Shown here: positions 32,431-40,092 of the stretch, in pieces
Position numbering within the stretch: the first letter of the stretch is position 1
How the letters are laid out: each line of letters starts with the position of its first letter
Assembly (NCBI GenBank): GCA_949740535.1
Contig: CATJHO010000113.1
Location: 1 to 40,092 of the forward strand
Source of the DNA: an uncultured Lachnospiraceae bacterium
GTDB taxonomy: Bacteria; Bacillota; Clostridia; Lachnospirales; Lachnospiraceae
Direction of reading: 5' to 3'
DNA length: 40,092 nucleotides
Translations under genes and position numbers: made by a program
The notes under the pieces: generated by a model
Databases searched by the model: none
Told to the model about the DNA's origin: nothing
What the model saw: the letters and a program-made list of their open reading frames with translations, nothing else

Positions 32431-33870
32431 TTAGTAAGCCTTGCCCCAGTACACCATTGCCTTGGCAGGCTTTCCGCAGCAGATACAGGTATCAGAAAGC
32501 TTTTCCTGTTCAAAGGGCATACAGCGGGACGTTGCTGTGGTATCTTCCTTGATCTTATCCTCACAGGCCTGATCCCCGCACCACATTGCTCTCACAAAAC
32601 CGGGCTTCTCCTCCAGCGTTTTCACAAACTCCTCATAGGCTGTTACATCATAAGTGTGGGCATCCCGATGCGCTCTGGCCCGCTCCAGCATTTCGCTCTG
32701 CATGGCATTCAGAACCTCAGCAAGCTTTTGGGAAAGTTCTCCAAGGGAAACAATGGTCTTCTCCCGGTTATCCCGCCTTACAATCACTGCCTGGCCAGCC
32801 TCAATATCCTTGGGTCCAATCTCAATCCGCACGGGAATTCCCTTCATCTCCTGCTCTGAGAACTTCCATCCGGGACTCTTATCCGAGTCATCCACCTTCA
32901 CCTGGAAGCCAGCCGCCAGAAGCTCATCCCGAATCGCGTATGCCTTGTCCAGAACGCCCTCTTTATGCTGGGCAATGGGGATTACCATCACCTGTACAGG
33001 TGCAATCCGGGGCGGAAGCACCAGACCGCTGTCATCCCCGTGCACCATAATAATAGCCCCAATCATACGGGTGGTCATTCCCCAGGATGTCTGATGCACA
33101 TATTGAAGCTGATTATCCCGATCCGTATACTGAATCTCAAAGGCCTTTGCAAATCCGTCCCCAAAGTTGTGGCTGGTACCAGACTGCAGAGCCTTACCGT
33201 CATGCATCAGAGATTCAATTGTATAAGTAGCCTCTGCTCCCGCAAATTTTTCTTTGTCTGTCTTCTGGCCTTTGATCACCGGAATGGCCAGAACCTCCTC
33301 ACAGAAGTCCGCATACACATTCAGCATTTGAATGGTGCGTGCCTCCGCCTCCTCTGCTGTGGCATGTGCCGTATGTCCCTCCTGCCACAGGAATTCTCTG
33401 GAACGCAGGAACGGACGGGTTGTCTTCTCCCAGCGCACAACGGAGCACCACTGATTATATACTTTGGGCAGATCCCGGTAGGACTGCACCTCTTTTGCAT
33501 AGAAATCACAGAACAGCGTCTCAGAAGTGGGCCTTACACACATCCGCTCCTGCAGAGGTTCCAGTCCTCCATGAGTCACCCAGGCAACCTCCGGTGCAAA
33601 TCCCTCCACATGATCTTTTTCCTTCTGAAGAAGACTCTCCGGAATAAACATGGGAAGATAGACATTTTCCACTCCCGTCGCCTTAAACCTTGCATCCAGC
33701 TCCTTCTGAATATTTTCCCAGATTGCATAACCGGCCGGCTTAATTACCATGCATCCCTTTACGCTTGTATAATCTATCAGCTCCGCCTTCTTAACCACAT
33801 CCGTGTACCACTGGGCAAAATCCGAGTCCATGGATGTAATCGCCTCCACCAGCTTCTTATCCTTTGCCAT
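32431..33870 (-). CDS. proS: Prolyl-tRNA synthetase (archaeal/eukaryal type)
   Basis: A 479-residue class II synthetase charging tRNA-Pro. It is the ProS type 3 form: no editing insertion, motif 2 [26 protein letters not shown], motif 3 with [14 protein letters not shown], and the C-terminal zinc-like Cys set (CGDQAC, C, CICC) ending in WGKAY. This form occurs in many Clostridia. AGGAG lies at the right distance from the ATG. No T-box is seen; the leader has a small stem-loop. Confidence 0.97.
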   Translation of the reverse strand: MAKDKKLVEAITSMDSDFAQWYTDVVKKAELIDYTSVKGCMVIKPAGYAIWENIQKELDARFKATGVENVYLPMFIPESLLQKEKDHVEGFAPEVAWVTHGGLEPLQERMCVRPTSETLFCDFYAKEVQSYRDLPKVYNQWCSVVRWEKTTRPFLRSREFLWQEGHTAHATAEEAEARTIQMLNVYADFCEEVLAIPVIKGQKTDKEKFAGAEATYTIESLMHDGKALQSGTSHNFGDGFAKAFEIQYTDRDNQLQYVHQTSWGMTTRMIGAIIMVHGDDSGLVLPPRIAPVQVMVIPIAQHKEGVLDKAYAIRDELLAAGFQVKVDDSDKSPGWKFSEQEMKGIPVRIEIGPKDIEAGQAVIVRRDNREKTIVSLGELSQKLAEVLNAMQSEMLERARAHRDAHTYDVTAYEEFVKTLEEKPGFVRAMWCGDQACEDKIKEDTTATSRCMPFEQEKLSDTCICCGKPAKAMVYWGKAY

Positions 33871-33939
33871 TCCTTTTCTCCTCTCAATGCCTGAATATTT
33901 TAATACGCTTTCATTTGATCTCTTACAAAACCACCACCG

Positions 33940-33969
33940 GTTTAGGCGTAACTTTGCTTGTTCCTAAAC
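33940..33969 (-). promoter_or_regulatory. Stem-loop in the proS leader
   Basis: GTTTAGG and CCTAAAC pair across a 16-base loop in the 5' leader. The right arm leads into an ACCGGTGGTGGT stretch. There is no T-box AGGGTGG motif. Confidence 0.4.
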
Positions 33970-33976
33970 TTCTATC

Positions 33977-34006
33977 ATTTTATTACTCACATACAGCCTT
34001 TGTCAA
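33977..34006 (-). promoter_or_regulatory. Promoter of proS-cca
   Basis: Perfect TTGACA (34001-34006), 18 bp, TAAAAT (33977-33982). The leader is about 100 bases. Confidence 0.7.
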
Positions 34007-34029
34007 GGAAAACAAGCGTTCCACAGGGC

Positions 34030-35064
34030 TTACTCTGTGTTTATCTGTTCCCACAGCTCCCGCACCAGAAGCACAGACATGGGACCAAGGAGAATTCCGC
34101 CAAAGCCATACAGCTTCACCCCCATATAGACGCTCATTAAAATCACAATCGGCAGAACCCCCAGCCGTTTCCCAATCAGCTTGGGCTCTAAAAATTCCCT
34201 TGTGAGCATACAGATTCCGTACGTAACAGCCAAAATTACTGCCGGAGCATATTCCTTCTGAAACAGACACACCAGAATCCAGGGAACAAAGACCGTCCCA
34301 GTTCCAAATACGGGCAATGCATCCAGAAACCCTATCCCGATTCCCACTGCTATTGGAATGCTGGTCTTCCCGGAAATCCACACGCCCAGAGTACACAGCA
34401 GCATAACAATTCCCATAATGATACACTGCGCCTTTAAATAACCGCCTACCGCCCTCAGAATCCCCCGCAGGGATGCCGCCGCTTTCTCATAGAGGGGATA
34501 CCGCCTGCTCATTTCCTGGATTTCCTCAAAATCTGCAGACAGCAGAAGCACCGAAATCCCTGTCACCACAAGCATTGCTGCCCAGGATCCCGCCCCTTTA
34601 AGGAACTGCCAAGAACCGCCGAATGCTCCGGGAAGAATATTCTGCCGGGCATGATCCCGGAATACATTCAGCTGATCCGTTACAAAGATCCGAAGTTCTG
34701 ATGACTCTACATGAAAAAGCTCACTGACACTGTCACAGCAGTTATACAGCAGTTCCTCCATCTGCCCCTTTACACCCGCCAGTGTTCCCAGATACCCGGC
34801 CAGACGCCCGATCTCACGCCACGCCGCCCAGCACCCTAAAACAGCCAGGCCGGCCGCCGCAAGCAGAAAAAGGCCCATTACATAGGGCGGCCGTATGTGC
34901 AGCCGCCTTTTCATCCATTTAAGAAAAGGCCAGCTCCAGCACACAATCAGGCCGGCAAGCAAAAACGGAATCACAAGGGGCACCAGGTATTTCATTCCCA
35001 GATACACACCGGCTATGATTCCGATTTTTTTCCAGAGTATTTTGTTTTCCCGTATCCACTCCAT
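34030..35064 (-). CDS. AI-2E family permease (YtvI-like)
   Basis: A 344-residue membrane protein with about seven to eight helices: two at the N-terminus (13-45), one near 63-82, a soluble loop (about 90-155), and a C-terminal bundle (about 160-335). Conserved features include LKAQCIIMGIV, GFLDALPVFGTG and LEPKLIGKRLGVLP. AI-2E family members include the sporulation membrane protein YtvI; the family name does not prove autoinducer export. Its promoter -35 overlaps the stop codon of the upstream rluA-family gene, and the leader is about 155 bases. Confidence 0.85.
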   Translation of the reverse strand: MEWIRENKILWKKIGIIAGVYLGMKYLVPLVIPFLLAGLIVCWSWPFLKWMKRRLHIRPPYVMGLFLLAAAGLAVLGCWAAWREIGRLAGYLGTLAGVKGQMEELLYNCCDSVSELFHVESSELRIFVTDQLNVFRDHARQNILPGAFGGSWQFLKGAGSWAAMLVVTGISVLLLSADFEEIQEMSRRYPLYEKAAASLRGILRAVGGYLKAQCIIMGIVMLLCTLGVWISGKTSIPIAVGIGIGFLDALPVFGTGTVFVPWILVCLFQKEYAPAVILAVTYGICMLTREFLEPKLIGKRLGVLPIVILMSVYMGVKLYGFGGILLGPMSVLLVRELWEQINTE

Positions 35065-35112
35065 GATCGTCTCCTTCTTTTCCGCCCCTGAGGCCGTCTC
35101 ATTCTGCTTACG

Positions 35113-35146
35113 AGAGAATCTAATCCATTCTCTTTATTGATTCTCT
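35113..35146 (-). repeat. Competing AGAGAAT repeats in the AI-2E leader
   Basis: One AGAGAAT (plus 35113-35119) can pair with ATTCTCT at 35127-35133 or with GATTCTCT at 35139-35146, but not both. The two hairpins are mutually exclusive in the leader RNA. Confidence 0.4.
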
Positions 35147-35225
35147 TTCTTCTAAAAGTAGTATGAGTGAAAAAAGGAGTTTTACCCTGTTACATTCATC
35201 CAGATATTATCATTTTACTTGTGTC

Positions 35226-35254
35226 TGTATATTGTCATATTTTTGTCTCGTCAA
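35226..35254 (-). promoter_or_regulatory. Promoter of the AI-2E permease gene
   Basis: TTGACG (35249-35254), 17 bp, TATACA (35226-35231). The TGA inside the -35 is the stop codon of the rluA-family gene. Confidence 0.6.
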
Positions 35255-36006
35255 ATAAAATCCGAAAAAACCGGATTTTGAGGGCTGATCTCAAACTTTA
35301 ATGGCTTTCCCGTCTTTGGATGGTGAAATTCCAAGCGGTAAGCGCAAAGCGCCGGATAGGATTTATCCACAGAATCCACATCTGCCAAAACCTGTCCATA
35401 TTTGTGATCTCCTGCCAGGGGAAGTCCCATCCCCGTCATCTGTACCCGGATCTGATGGCACCGCCCTGTCAAAAGGTGGATTTCCACCAGTTTCAGTTCC
35501 TTGGAGGTCTTCAGAATCCGGTATCGCAGGACTGCCTTTTTCGCTCCTGCTGTTCCTTCCGGTACAATTTCTGAAATTCCTTTTTGACCGTTTTTTCGAA
35601 GAAAATCGACCTTTTCTGACCAGTTTTCCACCGACTTATCCACATTTATGTTAAGTTTTCCACCGTTTTTTGCATTTTCACTATAGTTTTTAACAAAGTT
35701 ATCCACAGAACAGCAGACTGCCAGATACCTCTTCTTCATGCTCCCATCCTGCGCCTGACGGCTCAAAGCCGCGGCTGCGGCCTTGGTTTTGGCAAAAACC
35801 AGCAGCCCTTCAACCGGCTGATCCAAACGATGTACTACTCCCAGGTACGGGGAACCCATCTCCGGATTTTTTTCGTAAAGATAATTTTTCAACATATTCT
35901 CCAAATCCGACACGCCTATCCGGGCGCTTTGGACAGGAACACCTGCCGGCTTATATAAAACCAGCAGGTGGGCATCCTCAAATACAATCTCCAGATTCAT
36001 TTTCAT
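35251..36006 (-). CDS. RluA-family pseudouridine synthase with an extra segment
   Basis: A 251-residue RNA pseudouridine synthase. HRLDQPVEGLLVFAKT (59-74) carries the catalytic D62; LLTGRCHQIRVQM (178-190) and LAGDHKYG (198-205) are family motifs. Between the SMKKRYLAVC strand and the AKKAVLRYRIL strand lies a segment of about 48 residues (100-148) rich in Ser, Asn, Lys and Val-Asp-Lys/Asn. It is longer than the usual RluA linker here and its DNA is A/T-rich with DnaA-box-like sequences. The substrate site in rRNA or tRNA cannot be told. It starts four bases after pgi with a weak ribosome binding site, so is probably coupled. Its last codons form a terminator hairpin. Confidence 0.9.
   Translation of the reverse strand: MKMNLEIVFEDAHLLVLYKPAGVPVQSARIGVSDLENMLKNYLYEKNPEMGSPYLGVVHRLDQPVEGLLVFAKTKAAAAALSRQAQDGSMKKRYLAVCCSVDNFVKNYSENAKNGGKLNINVDKSVENWSEKVDFLRKNGQKGISEIVPEGTAGAKKAVLRYRILKTSKELKLVEIHLLTGRCHQIRVQMTGMGLPLAGDHKYGQVLADVDSVDKSYPALCAYRLEFHHPKTGKPLKFEISPQNPVFSDFI
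35254..35279 (-). terminator. Terminator inside the end of the rluA-family gene
   Basis: AAAATCCG, loop GTTTTTT and CGGATTTT form an 8 bp stem, then ATTTG. The whole hairpin is coding; the stop codon follows. Confidence 0.75.
35363..35371 (+). promoter_or_regulatory. Perfect DnaA box
   Basis: TTATCCACA inside the rluA-family gene; the complement encodes Val-Asp-Lys (213-215). It lies 273 bp from the next box, same orientation. Confidence 0.55.
35636..35644 (+). promoter_or_regulatory. Perfect DnaA box
   Basis: TTATCCACA in the extra segment of the rluA-family gene. A near match TTTTCCACC lies on each side (35625 and 35657). Confidence 0.6.
35699..35707 (+). promoter_or_regulatory. Perfect DnaA box
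   Basis: TTATCCACA 63 bp from the previous box (six helical turns), same orientation, at the start of the extra segment; the complement encodes Val-Asp-Asn. Confidence 0.6.
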
Positions 36007-36010
36007 TCTT

Positions 36011-37591
36011 TTAAATATCCAGCAGATCGCTGTACATCTTCAGGGCTCCATCCGTTTCATGGGCAAGCACGCGCTTTGCCAGCACCTTACCCAGCTGAAC
36101 ACCTTCCTGATCGAAGCTGTTTACATTCCATACAAAGCCTTGGAACATTACTTTATTCTCAAAGTGTGACAGGAGCGCTCCCAAAGCTGCCGGTGTCAGC
36201 TGGTCTCCGATAATAATGCTGGAAGGACGTCCGCCCTCAAAGCGTTTGTTGGGATTCTCATCCGCCTTGCCACAGGCAAAGGCCACGATCTGAGCTGCCA
36301 CATTGGCACAGAGCTTCTGCTGGCTCGTGCTGCCCTGAATCACAACATCCACTCCCATCTGATTGTTCTTAAAACCTACAAACTGAAGCGGAACAATATC
36401 CGTTCCCTGGTGGAGCAGCTGATAGAAGGAATGCTGTCCATTGGTTCCCGGCTCGCCAAAAATAACCGGGCCTGTGGGATAATCCAGCGGTTCACCAAAA
36501 CGGTTCACTGATTTTCCATTGGATTCCATATCCAGCTGCTGCAGGTGGGCCGGGAAACGGCTCAATGCCTGGGAATAGGGAAGTACCGCTGTACTCGGAC
36601 AGCCCAGAACATTGCGCTCATATACACCAATCAGCGCATCCAGCATGGCCGGATTCTCCAATATATTTTTCTTTTTGGAAAGAGCGTCCTCTGCTGCTGC
36701 GCCAGAGAGAAACTCCTCAAATACCTCCGATCCAAATGCCAGGGACAGAACCACACCGCCCACTGCGGAGGTGGAAGAATAACGGCCGCCAATATAATCA
36801 TCCATAAAAAACGCCGCCAGATAATCATCACTTTTTGCAAGAGGCGAGGTCTCACTGGTCACGGCAGCCATATGCTTTGAAGCATCAAGCCCAGCCTTTG
36901 TAAGCGCATCCTTCACGAAAGATTCATTGGTCAATGTCTCTAAGGTAGTACCGGATTTGGATACAAGTATGAAAAGTGAATGAGCCACATCAATACCGTC
37001 CAGAACAGCCGCCGCGTCGTCCGGATCCACATTGCTGATAAACCTTGCTTCCATTTTCAGCGTATTATTTTTCTTCGCCCAGTTCTCCAGTGCCAGATAC
37101 ATAGCCCGCGGTCCCAAGTCGCTTCCGCCAATGCCAATCTGCACAACTGTCGTGAACTTCTCTCCTGCCGCATTCGTGATCTCTCCTGCGTGTACTTTGT
37201 CCGCCAGCTCTTTATATTTCTTCTGCTGCTCCACATAGAAGGCACGCTTGTCCACGCCATCAGCCACTACCGCCTCTCCTAACTGTCCACGGGTCAGCTG
37301 ATGCAGTACACGGCGCTTCTCACCGGTATTGATTACCTCACCATTGTACAAGGCTTCAAATTTCTCCGTAAGCTGGGCCTCGTCAGCCAGTTTCGCAAGG
37401 GCTGCCAGTACATCGTCATCCACCTGCTTTGCAGCATAATTATATGTAAGTCCTCCTGCCATTGGAACGCTGTATTTTTTCACACGCTCAGCGCCGCTCT
37501 CTCCACTCATGGCTTCCACGAGGTTTACACGCTCTGTCTTCTTGAGCTCCTGATATGCATCCAGGGCATCCAGATTTTTCCAGCTTATCAT
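36011..37591 (-). CDS. pgi: Glucose-6-phosphate isomerase
   Basis: A 526-residue cytoplasmic isomerase interconverting glucose-6-P and fructose-6-P, feeding the phosphofructokinase in this window. IGGRYSSTSAVGG is the phosphate-binding signature. QLDMESNGKSVNRFGE carries the catalytic Glu region, and SFDQEGVQLGKVLAKR is the C-terminal signature with the catalytic Lys. The longer form (over 500 residues) differs from the roughly 450-residue Bacillus enzyme. AGGAGG lies nine bases before the ATG; a 17-bp-spaced promoter is upstream. The rluA-family gene follows four bases downstream. Confidence 0.97.
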   Translation of the reverse strand: MISWKNLDALDAYQELKKTERVNLVEAMSGESGAERVKKYSVPMAGGLTYNYAAKQVDDDVLAALAKLADEAQLTEKFEALYNGEVINTGEKRRVLHQLTRGQLGEAVVADGVDKRAFYVEQQKKYKELADKVHAGEITNAAGEKFTTVVQIGIGGSDLGPRAMYLALENWAKKNNTLKMEARFISNVDPDDAAAVLDGIDVAHSLFILVSKSGTTLETLTNESFVKDALTKAGLDASKHMAAVTSETSPLAKSDDYLAAFFMDDYIGGRYSSTSAVGGVVLSLAFGSEVFEEFLSGAAAEDALSKKKNILENPAMLDALIGVYERNVLGCPSTAVLPYSQALSRFPAHLQQLDMESNGKSVNRFGEPLDYPTGPVIFGEPGTNGQHSFYQLLHQGTDIVPLQFVGFKNNQMGVDVVIQGSTSQQKLCANVAAQIVAFACGKADENPNKRFEGGRPSSIIIGDQLTPAALGALLSHFENKVMFQGFVWNVNSFDQEGVQLGKVLAKRVLAHETDGALKMYSDLLDI

Positions 37592-37641
37592 AGATTGTAT
37601 CCTCCTTAATTTCCTGCGCTTTTCAGCTTTTTTTCATTTGT

Positions 37642-37670
37642 ATTGTAACATAATTATTCTTTCTTAACAA
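37642..37670 (-). promoter_or_regulatory. Promoter of pgi
   Basis: TTGTTA (37665-37670), 17 bp, TACAAT (37642-37647). Confidence 0.65.
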
Positions 37671-37777
37671 GGGCGCGCACAATGGATAAAGCGTAAATTT
37701 TGCGTTCTTCTGCAATATATTCAGCCAGTGTTCATCTAGTAAATATGGTGCCGGCAGCTGTGAAAGCAATCTTAGTA

Positions 37778-38080
37778 TCAGCCTAAAAATTCTGTCAAGA
37801 CTTCCTTCAGAAGCTGTTCCTCTGATTCATTCAAGCGAATGGACTGCTTCTCCGGCTCTGGCTTTCGTTCCCGTTGTGCTTCTCCTCCATGGGTTCGTTT
37901 CCGGCGGGCCTCTTCCTGAAAGTTGGGATAGCTTTCTCCCCCTCGGTTTCCCATATTATTTCGAAGCAGTTCCCTCCGGTTCTCTTTCATCAGCCCGGAA
38001 AGTTCCCGGATTTCTGCCCGGATCAACAAAAGCAGAATCATCGCTGCCGCCCAGCCTGTTACCATACAAATTTCAAACAT
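37778..38080 (-). CDS. Small single-helix membrane protein, unknown
   Basis: A 100-residue protein I do not recognise. It has one N-terminal helix (about 5-21), then a charged, probably disordered cytoplasmic part rich in Arg, Glu and Gln (RRKRTHGGEAQRERKPEPEK), and a short amphipathic helix at the end (SEEQLLKEVLTEFL). AGGGGG is seven bases before the ATG, which supports translation. It stands alone between the nucleosidase and pgi genes; no function is suggested. Confidence 0.65.
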   Translation of the reverse strand: MFEICMVTGWAAAMILLLLIRAEIRELSGLMKENRRELLRNNMGNRGGESYPNFQEEARRKRTHGGEAQRERKPEPEKQSIRLNESEEQLLKEVLTEFLG

Positions 38081-38162
38081 CCGGATTCCCCCTGCCTGTC
38101 CTGTCTTTTATTGTTTATAATTTTATTATACATGGGAAAATTTAGAATAGAAAGAACAGCTT

Positions 38163-38198
38163 AGCGCCAGGCTTCGACAAATGTCCCCGCCTGGCGCT
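38163..38198. terminator. Hairpin after the nucleosidase gene
   Basis: AGCGCCAGGC and GCCTGGCGCT form a 10 bp stem. On the plus strand TTCTTTCTTCTTTTT follows; on the minus strand, where the genes are, the U-tract is weak. Likely ends mtnN transcription. Confidence 0.65.
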
Positions 38199-38230
38199 TT
38201 CTTTCTTCTTTTTATGAAACTTCTTCTGCT

Positions 38231-38944
38231 CTAAAATGTCTCTTCCGGAAGCTTTTCCACAAACCGCTCGATCAGCTTTACGGAATGTTCAATTGCCTGC
38301 TGTTCAAAGGCAGGATAATCCATAACAGCGCTGTCATCTGCCTTATCGGAAATGGCTCTTACAATAACGAAGGGCACCCGGTTTAAGTAAGCCGCCTGGG
38401 CAATCGCAGCCCCCTCCATCTCTGTGCAGTAACCATCTGTCCAGGAAGCAATCTCATTTTTCACCGAACGTTCTGCAATAAACTGATCCCCTGTAACAAT
38501 ACGCCCTACAAATACATTTATCTCCGGATTAGCTTCCTCGCAGGCCTCCCTGGCTATAGAGATAAGCTCCGGTGCTGCCGGAAAGCTTATGGTGTCCATA
38601 CGGGGAATTTCACCTCTGGAATAACCAAAGTTTGTAGCATCCATATCATGCTGAAGCGCATCTGAGGATATTACGATATCGCCAATGTTAATCTCTGCTT
38701 TCAGAGAACCGGCAATCCCGGTATTAATCAAACGGTTTACATTGAACACATCTACCAATATCTGCGCGCACAGACCAGCATTTACTTTCCCGATTCCACT
38801 GCGCACAACAACAACCTCCCGGCCATTCAGGCTTCCTTGATAAAATTCCATGGATGCTTTTTTAACAATAACTTCTATTTCCATTTTGTCCTTCAAAAGA
38901 GCAATTTCTTCTTCCATTGCTCCGATAATTCCTATTCTTCCCAT
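38231..38944 (-). CDS. mtnN: 5'-methylthioadenosine/S-adenosylhomocysteine nucleosidase
   Basis: A 237-residue enzyme that removes adenine from MTA and SAH in the methyl cycle and methionine salvage, and makes the precursor path to AI-2. IGIIGAMEEEIALL at the N-terminus, GIAGSL, the TEMEGAAIAQ substrate loop and VRAISDKAD with the catalytic Asp are all typical. A 17-bp-spaced promoter lies about 55 bp upstream, and a strong hairpin follows. No luxS is seen here. Confidence 0.96.
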   Translation of the reverse strand: MGRIGIIGAMEEEIALLKDKMEIEVIVKKASMEFYQGSLNGREVVVVRSGIGKVNAGLCAQILVDVFNVNRLINTGIAGSLKAEINIGDIVISSDALQHDMDATNFGYSRGEIPRMDTISFPAAPELISIAREACEEANPEINVFVGRIVTGDQFIAERSVKNEIASWTDGYCTEMEGAAIAQAAYLNRVPFVIVRAISDKADDSAVMDYPAFEQQAIEHSVKLIERFVEKLPEETF

Positions 38945-38997
38945 ACACTTTCCCGCTTTCTTCTTTTCTTTTGGATCCTGCCGGATATATCGAACTT

Positions 38998-39026
38998 ATT
39001 TTAGCAATATTGATTGAGAAATGCAA
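38998..39026 (-). promoter_or_regulatory. Promoter of mtnN
   Basis: TTGCAT (39021-39026), 17 bp, TAAAAT (38998-39003). Confidence 0.65.
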
Positions 39027-39036
39027 CCGCAAACAC

Positions 39037-39960
39037 TCAATGCGCCCAGTATTTTTCCAGAAACTCCTGAGCCTCCTTAGGAGAGAGACAAAATTTCTGA
39101 ATCAGTCTGGCGGCAGTTTCTTCCTTTGAGAACTTGTCTTCCTGATATATTTCTATGAACGTTTTTATACTTTCTATTCTTCCTTCTTTCAGGCCTCTTT
39201 TTATACCTTCTTTCCGCCCAAGTTCCAGGTTATAATTCATCAAGTAATTATGATCCAGGACGGCTTTTTCCCGTGCCTCATATTCCAGGCGCTTTATTTC
39301 GTCTGCGCTAAGCTCTGTCAGCCGTTCATAGGCCCGCTCAATATATTCGCTTCTTTCTGCCGCCACTTCAAACGCCTCCTTCTCTTCCGCATTGAAAAAA
39401 CGAGCCCAGTTCAAAAGCTCCGTCTCCGGATATTCCCTTTCCCCAAGCTTTGGCAGTTCCAGGATATGTATCTCCAGCTTATCTGTATACATCCGATGCC
39501 TGTTATCCTCCCAGAGGTGAAAACATGAATAGAATTCTTCATCTTCCTTAAAAAGCACAAAGTCCAGGATTCCTACATGAATACATTTCTGTACTGCTTT
39601 ATAGCTCTGGCCTTTTTGAATGGTTCCGGCATACATTTTAGACAGATAAAAAACCGAACGTTCCGGCCACAGGGGAAATGACGCCAGTTGAATCTCTAGA
39701 TCCATCTGGCTTCCGCCATCTAAAGAGTCTTTTTCACTCCCTGTTCCGTCGGAAAGGAAAATCCGTATATCTAGGATTCCCAGCTTGTCTTCCGGATACT
39801 CTCTCCTTAAATAGGTTGGGAGCAGTTCTGTCCGCTGGATTTCTTCAGGTTTCATGTCCAGCAATGCGGAAATAAATCCTCTTCGGATTTCTGCATCTTC
39901 CATCAATTCCTTGAAGCAGAAATCTACTTTGGGTTTCATGATAAATGTTTCGCTGCTCAT
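39037..39960 (-). CDS. Rpn-family PD-(D/E)XK nuclease/transposase-like protein
   Basis: A 307-residue protein of the Rpn/PDDEXK_2 family, often annotated as a transposase. After a MKPKVDFCFKELM start, the nuclease core shows ILDIR (D64) and DLEIQL (E89, Q91), then FYLSKMYAGTIQKGQSY. The C-terminal part is a charged helix with LGRKEGIKRGLKEGR repeats, as usual for the family. Rpn proteins have been linked to DNA cleavage, RecA-independent recombination and, in some cases, phage defence. I use the ATG at 39960 (AAGGAG eight bases upstream) and not the 33-codon extension. There are no inverted repeats or partner transposase, so this copy is probably not mobile on its own. Confidence 0.85.
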   Translation of the reverse strand: MSSETFIMKPKVDFCFKELMEDAEIRRGFISALLDMKPEEIQRTELLPTYLRREYPEDKLGILDIRIFLSDGTGSEKDSLDGGSQMDLEIQLASFPLWPERSVFYLSKMYAGTIQKGQSYKAVQKCIHVGILDFVLFKEDEEFYSCFHLWEDNRHRMYTDKLEIHILELPKLGEREYPETELLNWARFFNAEEKEAFEVAAERSEYIERAYERLTELSADEIKRLEYEAREKAVLDHNYLMNYNLELGRKEGIKRGLKEGRIESIKTFIEIYQEDKFSKEETAARLIQKFCLSPKEAQEFLEKYWAH

Positions 39961-40030
39961 ACGGCTGTCTCCTTTCCTGCCCAGAGGGTGTTTTTGAAAG
40001 AAAGATGTTGACAGCAGTATGCCTGGTTTT

Positions 40031-40059
40031 ATTATATCGGATTTTTTTGCTGGATACAA
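40031..40059 (-). promoter_or_regulatory. Promoter of the Rpn-family gene
   Basis: TTGTAT (40054-40059), 17 bp, perfect TATAAT (40031-40036). The 3' part of the spacer matches that of the tetR promoter. Confidence 0.75.
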
Positions 40060-40092
40060 TATGTTTCTCTCTGCCCTTGGGATTGTTATGCG

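Noticed and set aside
33871-34029. T-box riboswitch before proS
   Set aside because: No AGGGTGG T-box motif and no terminator/antiterminator pair; only a small stem-loop is present and the region is too short.

Overview
The window looks like vegetative chromosome of a Gram-positive, endospore-forming Clostridia species, most likely Lachnospiraceae (Blautia/Dorea-like; genus not resolvable by eye). The grounds are: strong AGGAGG ribosome binding sites, sigma-A promoters with 17 bp spacers, tRNAs without encoded CCA, sporulation genes (spoIIE, yabP, yabQ, a cotS-family gene, a YtvI-like permease), a split transketolase, an archaeal-type ProRS, and the order mazG-hup-rqcP-yabP-yabQ-divIC-spoIIE-tilS-hpt-ftsH, which matches the Bacillus mazG-to-ftsH region. 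Almost everything is on the minus strand; the exceptions are one tRNA-Ser and the DUF4026 gene beside it. I see no prophage, IS transposase, CRISPR array or resistance island.

Layout, left to right (minus-strand transcription runs right to left). 1-120: promoter and leader of an rRNA operon reading out of the window. 210-3329: envelope cluster (CvpA, DUF5711 and an MPN-like/TM/LysM protein). 3541-5303: two-subunit transketolase with promoter and terminator. 5501-9135: pfkA-dnaX-ybaB-recR. 9313-10716: plus-strand tRNA-Ser and DUF4026 gene. 10774-16421: heptad-repeat surface protein, MMPL exporter, DUF308 protein and TetR regulator. 16680-16845: tRNA-Phe and tRNA-Gly. 16963-20089: aldo/keto reductase and GH13 enzyme. 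20418-28198: the ftsH-to-mazG division/sporulation block. 28211-30990: phosphohexomutase and CotS-family protein. 31047-33870: cca and proS. 34030-37591: AI-2E/YtvI permease, RluA-family enzyme, pgi. 37778-39960: a small membrane protein, MTA/SAH nucleosidase and an Rpn-type PD-(D/E)XK protein.

Central carbon genes (pfkA, pgi, phosphohexomutase, transketolase, GH13) are interleaved with replication and repair (dnaX, recR, hup), translation (tilS, cca, proS, rqcP, tRNAs) and envelope or sporulation functions. The most unusual signals are regulatory. Three perfect DnaA boxes lie inside an rluA-family gene that carries an extra segment. A spoIIE promoter has 21 bp spacing and a perfect 0A box, in front of a SpoIIE with only two membrane helices. 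Terminator-like hairpins contain the start region of yabP and the ribosome binding site of cotS. Dyads sit at the predicted start points of both tRNA units. A catalytically dead-looking MPN fold is joined through a membrane helix to LysM.
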